Of a stretch of 64,000 bases of DNA, positions 45,155 through 57,928 are shown one piece after another. Every line of letters starts with the position of its first letter. Within the stretch, counting starts at the first letter, position 1. Both the position numbers and the translations under genes were made by a program. The DNA is taken from contig CP114485.1 of NCBI GenBank assembly GCA_027186245.1, positions 4,650,001 through 4,714,000 of the forward strand. Reading direction: 5' to 3'. Below the pieces are notes generated by a model that did no database searches, was not told the DNA's origin, and was given only the letters and a program-made list of their open reading frames with translations. Origin of the DNA: Coriaria nepalensis. Lineage: Eukaryota; Streptophyta; Magnoliopsida; Cucurbitales; Coriariaceae.

Positions 45155-48100
45155 TCACTCCATTTGCTGATTAATCTCCCAATCCCTAGCCCGATTATAC
45201 AAATCGACTGTGTCCGAATGGTTCGGGTCCAAGCAAAGAGCAGCCTCACAATCTCTAAGAGCAGAGTTAAGATCTCCCATAGACTCATAGAATGCTGCTC
45301 GAAGATTAAGCATTTGCAAATCCGGCCTGAAATCTATGGCCTTACTAAGCTCTTCAATCGCTTCAATTTCCCTCTGTTCATCCATAAGCACTGACAATAT
45401 GTATACAATACATGAGCAAAAATAAAAAAGGTAAAATTTTTCCAGGAGTAGAAAAAACACAGCATACAAAACTGAAAAGGTACCTGCTGCCCTGTATCTA
45501 TACGGGTATGTCCGGAGTGGGTCCAACCTTGTTGCTGTATCAAGATCATTCTTTGCCATCTCACGGTCACAATATTCGGATCGTTTTTCATAAGCCGATG
45601 CATTATTTTTAGCCTTCTCTATCATTTTTGTCATTTCATCATAAGCAGCTTTCCTCTGATTGTGTAGATGATAAACCCGAGCCAATCCTTGATGAGCTCT
45701 AGCATGATGGATATCAAGCGCATTCGTATAGCAATCTGCCGCTAAATCTAATTTCCCATGATCCATATAAATACTCCCCAAGTTATTCAACGCCTGCAAA
45801 AAGAGACGAGAAGATAAATTGCCATAACAATATCAAACAACAAAACAAGTACATGTACGAATAAGCTAAAGGGAGCATACTTGTCCTTTCCGAAGACCGT
45901 CCGAAGGACATTTAAGAGCCTCTTCAAGTTGTTGGATAACATAAGGAAAAGATTCTGGATTAAGGCTTGTATCTGCTAATACATATGCTTTGAGGAAAAA
46001 TGCTTCAAATGATCTCTTAATCGAAATGGACTTCTCTGCTTTTGCAAGAGCTTCTTCATGGTGGCCCATGTCATATAAGATCCATCCTTCATAAACCAGC
46101 CTTTCGGGCTGTGAGCTAGAATGGACTAGAGCCAACTGTAAACTCCGTATTGCTGCCTTTTGACAATTCAAACTGAAAACATAAAAAATGCTTGTAAAAA
46201 TTTCCTACAAAGAAGAAAGGGAAAGATAAAAAAGTGCAAAAAGGAAATAATAATAAATACAAACCGTAAAAGAAGTAGAGATTGACGAAATCTGAGGACG
46301 CTATCTTTTGGGTCATTTATGAGCATTTGATGTATGACAGCAAGAGAGCCTATATCATCAACTGAAGACCATCTATCATAAAGGTTGATCCAGCAATCAG
46401 CTTGACTCCATTGATGAAGGACCTTCTTGCTAAGGAGGTCAATCATGTCATTTCCACTAACCTTCCGATAAAACATCATGTAATCTGGTTCTAAAGTTAA
46501 CAATGCTCGAATATCCCTCAAAGCATTCTCATAATCCTCAAGTGCTATGAAGAACCAAGCTCTTAGTTCAAGGCAGTCAGGCAAGAGCTTAAACCCAATA
46601 ATTTTGTCAATCTCTAAAATGCCCCCTTGGATTTGCTTCTCTTCGGCTTCCAAAACGGCTCTATATCTATATGGGAATGAAAGAGTCGGGTCTAGTTCAG
46701 TTGCAGTGTTTAAATCGATAATCTTCTTCTCTTTCCCGATATTATACAAAGATCGTTCTTGATACATCCATCCAGAAGGTTTATACTGGGAAATAAGTGA
46801 GCTTATCAACTTATAAGCCAAGTACCGTTGTCCTTGCTTGAACTTAGTTCTGGCTAATCCCGCCATTGAGTAAACATGACCCTCCTCAACTGCTGCCTCA
46901 AATTGAGCCGCTGCATTTTTATACTCCCTTCTTTGTAGATACGCACACCCTAGTTGATGAAAAGCAAGTGCTTTCTGCCATTGATTTGTTGCGCATTCAG
47001 TTAACCTCTCTAACAACCTAACTGTCAGGTTTGAAACCATGCTTTCCTCCATTGCAACCCGGCTAAGGAAATAATAGAGCAAGAAAGAAGAATGCCCGGA
47101 AAGGGCTAATCTCTTTTTAGCCTCGGAGCTAACAAAAAACTTCATTACCTTATAATTATAAAGAATGTTTGGAAGATCTCTAAACAACACTTGCAAGCAA
47201 GATGCCACGAGAATATTCACCATCTCTTCTAATCCGTACTCTATTAGAACTAATGCATCGTCTATGTTATTAACCAATGAAGCTAAGTAAGAATCGGAAG
47301 AGGATTTCATCTCCTCACAACAAAACCGGTTAGAGAAAGACAGAAGCTCTAAGACAATATCGGGAGAAAAAAGGTCTACTCTCTTAGTCCTACTATATAT
47401 CTCCATGGCTTTCATCCCCTTAACCGAAATCCCAATATGAGAAAAATCAATCTTACCTGTCTTAGATTCCTTAAAATCACCAAACAACATAGCCTTAAAT
47501 GGCATTGATAAATCTCCCATTCTCTGCCTAACACATTTAATTTCCTCATTACCAATACAAAACGAAACATCGCTTTCAATATCATCTTCATCTAGAAATT
47601 CTGGTACATTAACAACATCAGAATGGTCCTTCAAACAATGACAATGTTCAATAAATGAACTGCAATTATAACCATGGACCAAAGCAGCCTTTGGACATTC
47701 AAGAATATGACCACTACAAGAAGAAGACATAGAAGACTCACCTACTAGATCAATATCATCCTCATTCTTCTCAAACCTTAACCAAGCAGAAAGGACAACC
47801 TTGGAGTGAACATCATCGGAATATTCTCGAGCTGCCCGGAGAGAACGCCGGAGCAACTTCAGATCACCAAGGCAGCATAGTAACGAGTACTGCTCGATAC
47901 ATATAGATGATTTATCGGATTGTGGACAAGTTTTGAATCTGTGATAAAGGTCAGATAAAGATTCAACAAAATTGATGGGTTTCAGGTGGGGTTCAATGGA
48001 GGGTTCAAGAAGGCTAGTGGAAGGTAGTCCATAAGGCAATAGAACTTCATTAATAGCGACCCTATTGCTGGATTTGAGATTAGAGCCGAAAGATTTGAGC

Positions 48101-48228
48101 TTGTTAAGCTTCTTAGCAAATCTACCAGTACCACTTGAACTCTGATTGTTTGTGTTTGTGGCTTCTGATGGATTAAATGCGTGGACTTGTGCACTCTTAA
48201 CTCGGTCTATTAGATTAAAACCACGCAT
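45155..48228 (-). CDS. EOL2: ETO1-like protein (BTB/TPR adaptor for ACC synthase turnover)
   Basis: Four exons on the minus strand: 48228-46265, 46172-45881, 45793-45484 and 45390-45155, GT-AG and in frame, about 933 residues (ETO1 is about 950). A BTB domain lies at about 216-320 (DVSFCIGNEEIKCVRQRM, MPFKAMLFGDFKES). Many TPR units follow (for example AFHQLGCAYLQRREYKNAAAQFEAAVEEG and ALNNLGSIYMDHGKLDLAADCYTNAL). By family knowledge these proteins link CUL3 ligase through BTB to type-2 ACC synthases through TPRs, promoting their degradation and limiting ethylene production. The N-terminus (VKSAQVHAF) fits EOL2 better than ETO1 or EOL1. In Arabidopsis EOL2 (At5g58550) is next to FOLK (At5g58560), which is also in this window. 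Confidence 0.94.
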
Positions 48229-50668
48229 CTTTACTGCACATATAATATTATAATTTTTTTTCCTGAGAACAGTATATGATTCCTATCAGCTTCTAAAACA
48301 AAAAACAAAAAAAAAATTAAAAAAGGATAGTGCAAAGTATGAAAAGGTTCAGAGCTTGTAGTTTTACCTTTAGGCCGGAATACACACGCAGCAAGAGGAG
48401 TCGGAGATGAAGAGTGGTGTTAGTTTCTCGTGAAAAAATGAGAGGGAAAATGGGCTTTCTGTAATCTGCATATATTTTTCGTTAACGGGTATGAGTTATT
48501 AAAGCAACATTCATGATGACGGTGATGATGATGGTGAAGGTGAAGGTGAAGGCGAAGGCGAAGGTGATGGGTCAAGTTTCTTTTATTTTTTCGGGGGGTT
48601 CACCGGAAAATTTCAGTTGATTTGGTGGCGCACTCCAAATGAAGCAACTAACCACTCTGAAACTGCCACGTGGACATCATGGACCCGGTCCCCAATTTGG
48701 GTAGGTCAACTGGTTGAGTCATGGGTGGGTTAATTTTCTTCCACTTAAAACTTGTAATTAATAATTGATTGATTAATTAACCCAAATCAGACCGACTAAT
48801 GGTATATAACTTTTTTGCACCTCAAGCAAACCTAAAAAGACAAGAAAAGTAAGTTGAAACGTACTCATCCGACACCAAACTTTGATTTGGAACCTAAAAA
48901 TACAGTTTGGATTCCCATAAGTAAAATTTTAAGTTACCACCGGAAAGTGTAGAGCACATAGACATAGTACTAAACGGGAGTTTGAGATGTTATAAAATAA
49001 AATATGTTCTATTTGACTCTTAATTAGCTTTCAATTATGCAAACTATGCAACAACTTTAGGTCGTATTATTTTACACATAAAATCAGTAGCTTATGATCC
49101 GGAAGCATGTGCTTGAATGAGAATTCTTTCTAGTTGTCATAAAACAATTCAAAAATCGAAATGATTCCCCACTTCTTCTTTTTTGTCTTGTAATGGAAAG
49201 AGACCCACATCACAAATTATCAATCTAAGCAAAGTTACAATTTTTTATTTAAAGATGAAAAAAATTAATATGATAATAATGCAATGTTTATGATGAAAAG
49301 TAGACCACTTAAATCATTCACGATTCATGAGTTAGGTTTAACATCTTCACAAACATCAACTAATGAATGGAACCATTACAACAATCTCACTTTGGTGGTA
49401 CTAAAGATATTCAGCATATATTTTTGGTGGGCAAATTACAAAGTGGAAGAAGATTCACCAGCACACAAGCCAAGTGGGGTCACGTGCGATAGGGACCCCA
49501 TGTCACGATTTGCCAAACACTTCAACTTGTGACAATGAAATGAAAGTGAGAGGTGGGATTGTAAGATACTCCAACTTGGTGTAGGAATAAATTTTGGGTG
49601 TCTAAGATTGGATTTTGTTTGTCCGTATATGGCTTTCAGGTAAATATGCATATCTACTTACTACTGTATACATCCCTCTAATAATCTCAGAAGAGAGACG
49701 TGGAACACATTTTTTCGCACACAATAGATTGAGAATCAATGGTCCTATGTTATTACATGCTATACAATATCATCGCTACCCATACCCATCACCAAAACAA
49801 GTTAATCTTCCTTTTTGGCATTATTTCATGACATTTCCAAGTCATATAGAATGAAAGGGCCAGATGGAGTCCACTTTGTCCTGGACAATGAGAAATACAA
49901 TACTGCATAATGTAAAGATAACATGTCTAGTTAATATAAATCGGTCCAAATCTTGCTAAAAAATTTATCATATATGTGAAAATAGATGGCTTCAAATAAA
50001 GGCTTATATAACACAGACCATATTATCAATCATGGCCTCATGGGGTAACCACAATATCAAAGAAGACAATCTTTGAAACATCAGGGACCTATCTCCAAAC
50101 AATTATTAATGTATACCACAACTTAACACGTGAGCATGTATATGCCATTGAATTATTAATGGTAAATTATCATTATCACAAGCGACAAAAGGCCAGCTCA
50201 TAAGATTCACTTGCAGCGCATAACCAGATAGGGATCCCAAAACGAATAATGAAAGAAAATGAAATAAAATACAGCAACTAATCATTAATCTAGACGTACA
50301 TTTCCATGTGTAACCAGATTCAGATTCATAGTAAAGAACATAAAATTCACAAGCACAAAGCAGAAAGGAAGAATACAATAAGAACAATAGAACATAACTT
50401 GCGAAGATATAGATATGCAGTCGAATCCTTTATATCGTGTAGAAGCTTCATTTATATGTAACAATTGCTGATATATACAAGTAATTTAATCCGAAAACAG
50501 TATTTACTTTTCTTCAACGGCTACTTGCCTCTGTGAACATGTTCACCCAACATATCTATCTATATACTACTATACCTTTAAGCTATACAAAATTACAATA
50601 TCGACTCACTGACCTTTTCGGTTTTGGGGGACAAGATGAGATTTGAGGAGGCCGCCATTGAGGATCTT
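48229..50668. other. Intergenic: EOL2 promoter and spacer
   Basis: A GGTGAA/GGCGAA/GATGGT simple-repeat stretch lies at 48515-48570, probably in the EOL2 promoter. The rest is AT-rich with no recognisable gene. The right end is the 3' side of the PPR gene. Confidence 0.6.
48515..48570. repeat. Degenerate trinucleotide/hexanucleotide repeat
   Basis: Runs of gatgatgatggtgaaggtgaagg-type units with G/C variation. Confidence 0.8.
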
Positions 50669-52661
50669 TCAAATCATTTTTATGACCCAAAGCTTATATT
50701 TCTTGATATGAAGATAAAGAAGACACGGTCCAATCAAGTGAGCATCAGATAGGCACTTGCAAAGCTTAAGATAAGTTTCTACATTTCCAGGTTCTTGAAT
50801 TCTCTTTCTAAGTCCTTGCAGCACGGCTATTCTGTCCAAGTATTCAGGAAAAAACCCTAAATCGAGCATTTTAGTTAGTGTCTCTGCAGCATCTTCAAAA
50901 TGTCCTCCTTTAATGTAACCCCTCAAGAGCCACAATAGACTCTTCTTCTTACGCAGGGAGCTTGTAACCTCCATTCTGGTAAGCAATCGAGCTGTGGCAC
51001 TGGTCTCCTTTTGTGAAGCACAGATGGCAAGAACAATGTCATAAAGATCACCATCTGCTTCTTTCCCAGCAAGCTTCAGTTCCCAGAGTTGCCTTTCTGC
51101 CTCAATTCCACGGCCTGCACATATATACATAGCAAGGAGTCTCTCATGAACAACTCCATGGAACAAGGAAATTCCCTCTTCAATCGCCCAGTTGGATAAG
51201 TGTACTCCATCCGCTATAAGCTCAGATTGATATTTCTCAATGAGCCCAACATTGTCGTTGTCAAGTTCAGCTATTAATCCAGCCTTTGAAAAATTCTTCA
51301 GTTTTCGTAACGCTTTTGAAAATTCGTTGAGCTCTTTAACCACAGCAGTCATTGCAATGAGGTAGCTGTAAACCTCTGGCTTCAGTCCAGATTCCCTCAG
51401 ATGTATCACCAACTTCACTGCATCTCTGTACTTTCCATCAACCTATGACAACGGATTTATATATCATGAGTATCAGCACTTTTGCAACTAAACATGCTAA
51501 CATATATATAAAGCAATTAGTTAACATTGCTAATTTAGCAAAATCTTTTGACCAGCAATCCATTGATTATTAGTAGAAGTAAAAGCTGTCAGACAATTTC
51601 CAGACCATCATCATCTTCAGAGTGGTGCAAATGATACAGCAATTCAACACATAAAAGCAAGATTATAAAAGGCAGTTCAAGGAGGGCATTTAGACTAAAT
51701 CAAGCTTAGCTAAAATTTTGAAGAAGATTATTATTTGAAAAAAAAAAAAAAAAGTCTCGTAAGCAAGAGTAACAAAAGATTATATCAACCTCAGACAATT
51801 AAAACATTATAACCATCACTTAGCTCCAATGATTTATATTGAATGAAGTACTCGCTTTTTCCAAGAAACCATAACACGTAATTCATTTTACGGCTAAGAG
51901 ACACTTACCATCATCTTCCATGCAAGATAACCAGTTGGCCCTCCTTTCGGCCCTACCCCATCATCCTCCGAGTAAGCAATCCCACGCCGTAAGACTTCCT
52001 TCACAAATGCAATAGATTTCTCCTTCTCACCCATCTCCCAATACAGAGAAATGACCTTCTCTATCATGCTAAAACGAGGCTTCAAACCAACACACTCCAT
52101 ATCGACCAGAAGTGCAACCACATCACCAACAATGTGATCTCCCTCAATTAACTTCCTTACCCAACTGCACATGATGGAAACCATTAGATCCATAGTCTCC
52201 TTATCCACCCGATTTTCTTTCCGAAGCCATTCAAAAACTTCAAGAGCACACCAAGAATCTCTCCCTTCTTGAGAGAAATACACAAGTACAAGCTGCAATT
52301 CCCTGGCTGAGAGCCGCTCGTTCATTTCCTCAAGAATATCCGACGGCTCTCTTGTCATACGCTCTAGTTCCTCAATCGCCTCAAAAAAATCATCACTCAT
52401 TTCATCTTCGTCATCACTTGTCACGAAATGGTCCAATTCAACCGAATTGAACAGCCTAAAGTCGCGGAACTTACTTGCTCTCGAAACTGGAGAACTCGGA
52501 TTTTGATGGTTACAGGAAATAGGAGAAAACCTAGAGGAAACATTTTCGGGATAACGACGATATGATTGAAGACTAAAAATTCGACACCTTTGAATTGAAA
52601 AAGAAGAAGAAGACACAAAATCTAATTCGGTCAATGAAGCAAACCCCTGCGCGGAAGCCAT
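50669..52661 (-). CDS. PPR protein, probably plastid-targeted (At2g30100-like)
   Basis: Two exons: 52661-51909 and 51442-50669, GT-AG and phase 0, about 508 residues. The first true ATG (MASAQGF) opens a Ser/Arg-rich, acid-poor leader typical of a chloroplast transit peptide. An acidic stretch follows (TSDDEDEMSDDFFEAIEELERM), then helical PPR-type repeats, for example LQLVLVYFSQEGRDSWCALEVFEWLRKENR, CVGLKPRFSMIEKVISLYWEMG and ESGLKPEVYSYLIAMTAVV. Repeats are few and irregular, as in the P-class protein Arabidopsis At2g30100. PPR proteins bind organelle RNA. The specific target is unknown. Confidence 0.88.
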
Positions 52662-54009
52662 ATCTGCTCCCTCCAATTCAAAGGTAATTCAAATCGGAAG
52701 TAAAAACCTCAAAACAGCACGTTTCCCTTACCTCGACCAACTGCAAACTATTTAAGGACGAAGAGTTGAAAAATCGTACTGTTTTATTCTACTTCTACCT
52801 GAAATTTCTCAGCAGCCAAACATAGAGATAGATTCCAAGCTTGTTAATCTTGAGCTGAACACGAACTGGCGGAGAGAGAGAGAGAGAGAGAGAGAAACCC
52901 TAGAATTAGGGGTTATGGATATTGTGGAGGTTCATTGCTTAGAGTGAGTGGTTGGAAATTGCAGAAATTTGCTGCCAACGCAAGAAGACAGATCCAGGAG
53001 TCTCAATTCCAGCGACCAGAAAGAGTCCAGTACAAGTTTTTGGTTCTGATGAATTTACGGTTTTCTCCCCCTGGCTCCTACTATATCTATCTTATTTCGC
53101 GGGAGGGTTTTAGGATATTTCTTTCTTTTTTCCTTGTAATCGTGGCGCGAGATCATTCGCTAGGTGAGAATATATAGCGGCATGTCGTTCGTTGTTAACG
53201 AGACGAGGTGATACATTCTCTTTTCATTCATGCACGCGACGACATCACCCTATTAAAATATGGGGTCTAACTCAATCATAATTTCATATGAAAACGACAT
53301 GCACAAATACAAATCCTCCTTCTCCTTCTCCTTCTCCTTCTCTCTATGTCCATCTCTTCCTCCCATTGTGGAAAGTCCAGATTCGCTTATAGATTCTCAA
53401 ACAAACTCCAAATACTAAATTTGGAATTCGAATTCTCGAATCTAGGTTCAAGAAACCTAGATTCACTATGATGGGAGTAAGAGAGAGAAGTGCCGGTGGT
53501 GGTGCAGAGGTGGGATGATGCCAAGCGGTGGTGCGGCAGTGCAAAGTATATATGTATACTTTTCCTTTAAAAAAATTTCTCAAAATGATAGTATTCTTCT
53601 TTACGTTTCCCCCACCGTCAATCACCTCCGCTGCCCACTAACGAGCACAATCATCATCGCCATTTATAAGAAAATAAATAAAAAAAGAAGCAGAACCTAG
53701 GCTCGTGAAACCCAAATCGTTGGCCGCAATCCGGGCTCCAAAAACTCAATCGCAGGCCAAGATCCGGGATCGAGAAACCCAGATCGTAAAATGATAGAGT
53801 TGCGGACTGCTATCTTTTCCAAGGTTGCACTTCGCCTGATCCGCATAGTCTCTAGGAAGGTATGTATGTCCGTATGAAGTGAATTCGTTATGTTATTTCA
53901 TTCAACTTTACAAGTCAAATCAAGCTGCGTCCATTCCTCTAGAGCCACTCAAATTATCTAGACATTCTCCATATGAATGAGAAAATTATGCGACATTATT
54001 TATGGTTCT
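52662..54009. other. Intergenic: PPR promoter and spacer
   Basis: A (GA)n run at 52875-52897 and a telo-box-like aaccctag at 52904-52911 lie in the PPR upstream region. A (CTTCTC)n-type run is at 53316-53343. No gene is recognised. Short open frames at 53344-53700 and 53973-54167 have no recognisable domain. Confidence 0.55.
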
Positions 54010-54751
54010 TGTTGATACGGAAATCTGGTCAGCATGGAAATCTGGTCAGCACCCTCTTTCCGAGACACCAGCAGTATGTCCGCCTGGTCAAGGCTGTTCT
54101 GTACACCAAAAACAGCAAGGAAGAGCTGGGGTTTCCTGCCGGAAAATCCTTCCGATGCTTAAGTTAGCGGAGAAAATGGAGATGAGCAAAGTGAGAAAAT
54201 GCTGAGAGTCTTAGTAGAGAATGAGAGAGTGTAGAGAGAAATGAGATTCTAACTCTTTAATAATGAGGGAGAGTTAGGTATTTATAATACACCACCATTC
54301 TAACACTGTGATGGCAGGAGATTTACTCCCCATTATCTTTATACTATTTTGTTGTTGATCTTATCTTCTTTCCCTTAGCTGAGTCATGCTTTGTTTCGAC
54401 GATGGTGTCACTTCATGACCTCATCAGTTCAGCCTCTCCGCTTTTGCTTCATAATTTTGTTTTATGCTGCTGCGAAGTGAACTGATCCCTCTTACCATGA
54501 GCTGACTTGACTTGGTCACCCGGGCAGGTGCTCATTCTTTATTTCCAATATACGATGCCCAGGGTGGCTGACCTGACGCAGCATGAGCTGATCAGCTCAC
54601 CCCGTCGCAGTGATGTCATCATTCCCAAGATTTCCTCGCTGCTTGGTACTTGTAGGGTGAACTGAACTGATCCACTAAGGTATTGTTGAGACGATACCTT
54701 CCTGCTCACACTCCTGAATTAGATGAACCGAAACCAAAACTTCCCCCAACA
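54010..54751 (+). mobile_element. Possible solo LTR
   Basis: About 742 bp bounded by TGTTG and CAACA. It has LTR-like internal features: a tgccggaaaatccttccgatg phrase of the kind seen in plant gypsy LTRs, and a TATA-like tatttataata at 54280-54290. The flanking bases do not form a target duplication (gttct and catag), so the limits are tentative. Confidence 0.35.
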
Positions 54752-55097
54752 CATAGGTTTAGATGATCAGGTATCTTAGTTTGGCTAAGTTGATTATTTG
54801 AGCGTTTTTTCGATTCTTTGACTTTCAATGGTGGTTTTGATGTTTTTAATATTTGATCTGATGTACTCCTTGATATAAAAATGGGTAGGTTTTATGAACA
54901 CTTTTTTTTTACATATTATTTTACACTATTATTTTACACTATTTTTAATCTATTAGATTAAAATTATTTAATATTTGATTTTAATCCACCTAAGCCAACC
55001 ATAAAATCCCTCAATAAGCGTAGAGAGAAGCTCTCTCTCTCTATCCCTCTGCGCTTGGTATGTTTTCCAAAAGGATAACCTTTCATCTTGGGAGAAT
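54752..55097. other. Spacer
   Basis: AT-rich, with a direct repeat of attattttacactatt at 54916-54945. No gene is seen. Confidence 0.5.
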
Positions 55098-55490
55098 TCT
55101 AATGAGATCTTGATCAACTCATTGGAAGAATTTGATCAACAAGGGTTATTATATTTAAAGCAAAAATTTGACGAGATGCAAGAAGTATGGGCAATAGGGC
55201 CTATAATTTTGTCAGTAGATAGTCAAATACAAAGAGGAGGCAGAAAGCGTGGAATTACACTTTGTCTACTACAATGGTTAGACAACAAGCCGGAGAATTT
55301 GGTTCTTTACATATCTCTTGGGTCTATGAACACGACCTCATCTTCACAAATGATGCAGTTGGCTACGGCATTGGAGATTAGCTGCAAGAATTTCATCTGG
55401 GTCGTTAGGCCCCTCAATTGAATTCGACATAAATTCTAAATTCAAAGCTCAAGAGTGGTTGCCAAAAGGGGAGAGGAAGCAAAAGCGTAG
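55098..55490 (+). pseudogene. UDP-glycosyltransferase fragment (UGT92-like)
   Basis: About 105 codons match the middle of a plant family-1 glycosyltransferase: INSLEEFDQQGLLYLKQKF, WAIGPIILSV, LQWLDNKPENLVLYISLGSMN and KNFIWVVRPL. A stop and a frame change occur at about 55420. The next conserved piece (EFDINSKFKAQEWLPKG) is in another frame, and the sugar-nucleotide-binding PSPG box is absent. There is no upstream start. This is a dead fragment. Confidence 0.8.
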
Positions 55491-57704
55491 AAGGATAGAG
55501 AGAGAGAGGAGAGAGAGAGCGCTATGCTTGTTGAGGAATAGTGATAATTTTAGGTTTAGCTTACTATACTAAGAGTCACTACTATATCCGTTTTGATCTT
55601 AAATATCTGATATTATAACATGCTGTCTGTCTTTGGTTTCAACTAAGAAGAGTCATATCAATTTTTTCCGCATTTGGTTCTTGCACGAAGAATTGTGCTT
55701 GAAGTTGCTTTGATATTTGCCCTTAGTTATGGTTTCCTCTCTAGGCCTCTAAAAAGGGTAAAGACTGTAGCTGCCTTGGAACTTCCTCGTTGATCACTAG
55801 ACTCATGGTGTTCCTCGTTACTGGGTTTATCCATATATTGTTCTGCAGTTAAGGGATATGGCTAATTAGAAGCACTGAAGGGTCAAGATTGCAACAAGCT
55901 ACGAAAATGTAGGATTATTTTATATATTATATGATTTTAGGAAAGGGTTCAACAATAGGATGGGGTCAATGGGAAAGTGTTTGAACCATTTTCTGATACA
56001 ATATTAACTTTCCGATTGTCATACCTGGACTTAAGGTAGGAAGACCCTAAAATGCCCAGCATAAATCATATATAGTTGCACTGAGAGCAACAGATGATTT
56101 GAGCAATATTGTAGAGTCGAAAGACCATATGTTTCTTCTTTGTCTAACATGAATAGAATAATCCCATGAACAACAAATCAAAACTTTCCCATGGAAGATA
56201 AACAGGAAATAAAGTACAAATTAACACTTTAAAAGTACAAAAATCTGTGCACCTAGATGTTTATAGCAAAGGGATACAAGTGATACAGTGACATCATAGT
56301 CATTATTGCACTTACATATAGCTATAGCGTGTTTGACTGAATACAGAGAGTTGGTGTTTGATCTCAGTTGACCCTCTTTCATCAGGCAGTCTAGGGTTAA
56401 CTCGTTCCTTCTTCACAAAAGATTTTGTTCCAGCTTAAAATGGTAATGGAACTCAGATATGTGTCGTATTAAAAATCTTGCTGATGATCAGAAGTACCTT
56501 TATTCAGAATGTAAAGCAGCCATGAAAATTGCAGGAGACCGACCACAGATTTTCATGTCTAAATTGTCCCCATCATCATCTGATCAGGTGCTTATGGTCA
56601 TCCCGGATTTAATTTTTCATTATTGGCTAAATGATGTCATGTCCAGGTTTAAACTAATTGCGTCACATCTCGTAGAATTTCTCCGACAGTATCTCCTATT
56701 GATTCTAGGAAAGGACTTTTAAGCTAAACCTTACTCTGCTAGCTCAAGTCACCAAATAAATGAAGTACGTTCCTAGCTTGTCAATGACATTATTTGAATA
56801 CACTTGAAATGCATTATCGATTCCGCGGATCAAACTGCTCATCTCTGAGGACCTCATTGGAACCTTGAGCAAAAAAAAAATTTGATCCACATGAGTCTGC
56901 ATGGACAACCAGGGGCGGGGCCAGACATATCCCCTAGATGGCTCGAACTCCAGATATTGATTTATTTCATTAGGCAAATATACAACTAAACTTTGACGTG
57001 ACATTGTTCTAGCTAGTTCATGTACTGAGTTTAATGGTTGAGATTTGAGAAGCTAATTAGATCATCTAACTTCAAATGTGCGACCATACGGATCAGAACT
57101 ACTGTCTTTCATATATTTGTGGTTAATCATTAATGCATCTGCATCATTATGGTATGTTTATACTATTTTTGTAACATAAAAGGAAATATATCTGTAAGAA
57201 ATCCATAGAAGTTATCATGTAATTTACAGCTAAAAACAAATTTCATGACTTAATTATGATTCACCTACAGTTCTTAGCGTCGCGGAGGTTAAATATCTCG
57301 ATAGCCATTTTATAGTACTCTACATTAACTTATTTAATGAAATCAGATAGTCAGAATCGATTATTTTCGCTTGAGATAAGATATTGACCGCAAATCGTAC
57401 GAACTTTTACTCTACGGACATGGGAGGAAACCGCTGCAAGTGACTCATTTGAGACAGTGAATACTGGATATGCATTGTTACACAAACAGTCAGCGAATCT
57501 TTTGGCGTTTGAAAACCGTCGGGAAAAAAACTGTGGGTACGTATCCTGATTTTTTCTGTTGTAGTGGCGATAACGAAAAAGGTAAGGCTATTAATTGGAA
57601 CTAATAACATTTAAGACCATGAATCCAATGTTTCTCATGATTCTCATTTCTCCATTACAACTCATGACATGATCAAAACAACAACAACAAAGATTGTAAA
57701 GACG
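55491..57704. other. Intergenic, no gene seen
   Basis: A GA run at 55500-55520, then ordinary AT-rich DNA. An 87-codon open frame at 56459-56722 shows no domain. The right end is the 3' side of the bZIP gene. Confidence 0.55.
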
Positions 57705-57928
57705 GAAACAACATGAAATACTAAAGTACTGATCGATTCATGCATGGGAAGTAAAACAAGATACTTAGTTAAAATTGATACTAGCAAGTTCAGATGAAAT
57801 CAAGAGACTCAAAATTGAAACAACATGAAATACTAAAGTACTGATCGATTCATGCATGGGAAGTAAAACAAGATACTTAGTTAAAATTGATACTAGCAAG
57901 TTCAGATGAAATCAAAAGAATCAAAATT
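57705..57928. repeat. 112 bp tandem duplication covering the bZIP stop codon
   Basis: Copies at 57705-57816 and 57817-57928, identical except for two substitutions near the right end of each unit. The right copy contains the end of the bZIP coding region (stop at 57902-57904). The left copy lies in the 3' UTR. Confidence 0.9.

Noticed and set aside
49284..49854. Open frames in the EOL2-PPR spacer
   Set aside because: No domain, AT-rich codons and no splice-consistent partners.
56459..56722. 87-codon open frame upstream of the bZIP 3' end
   Set aside because: Starts with ATG but shows no family resemblance and ordinary spacer composition.
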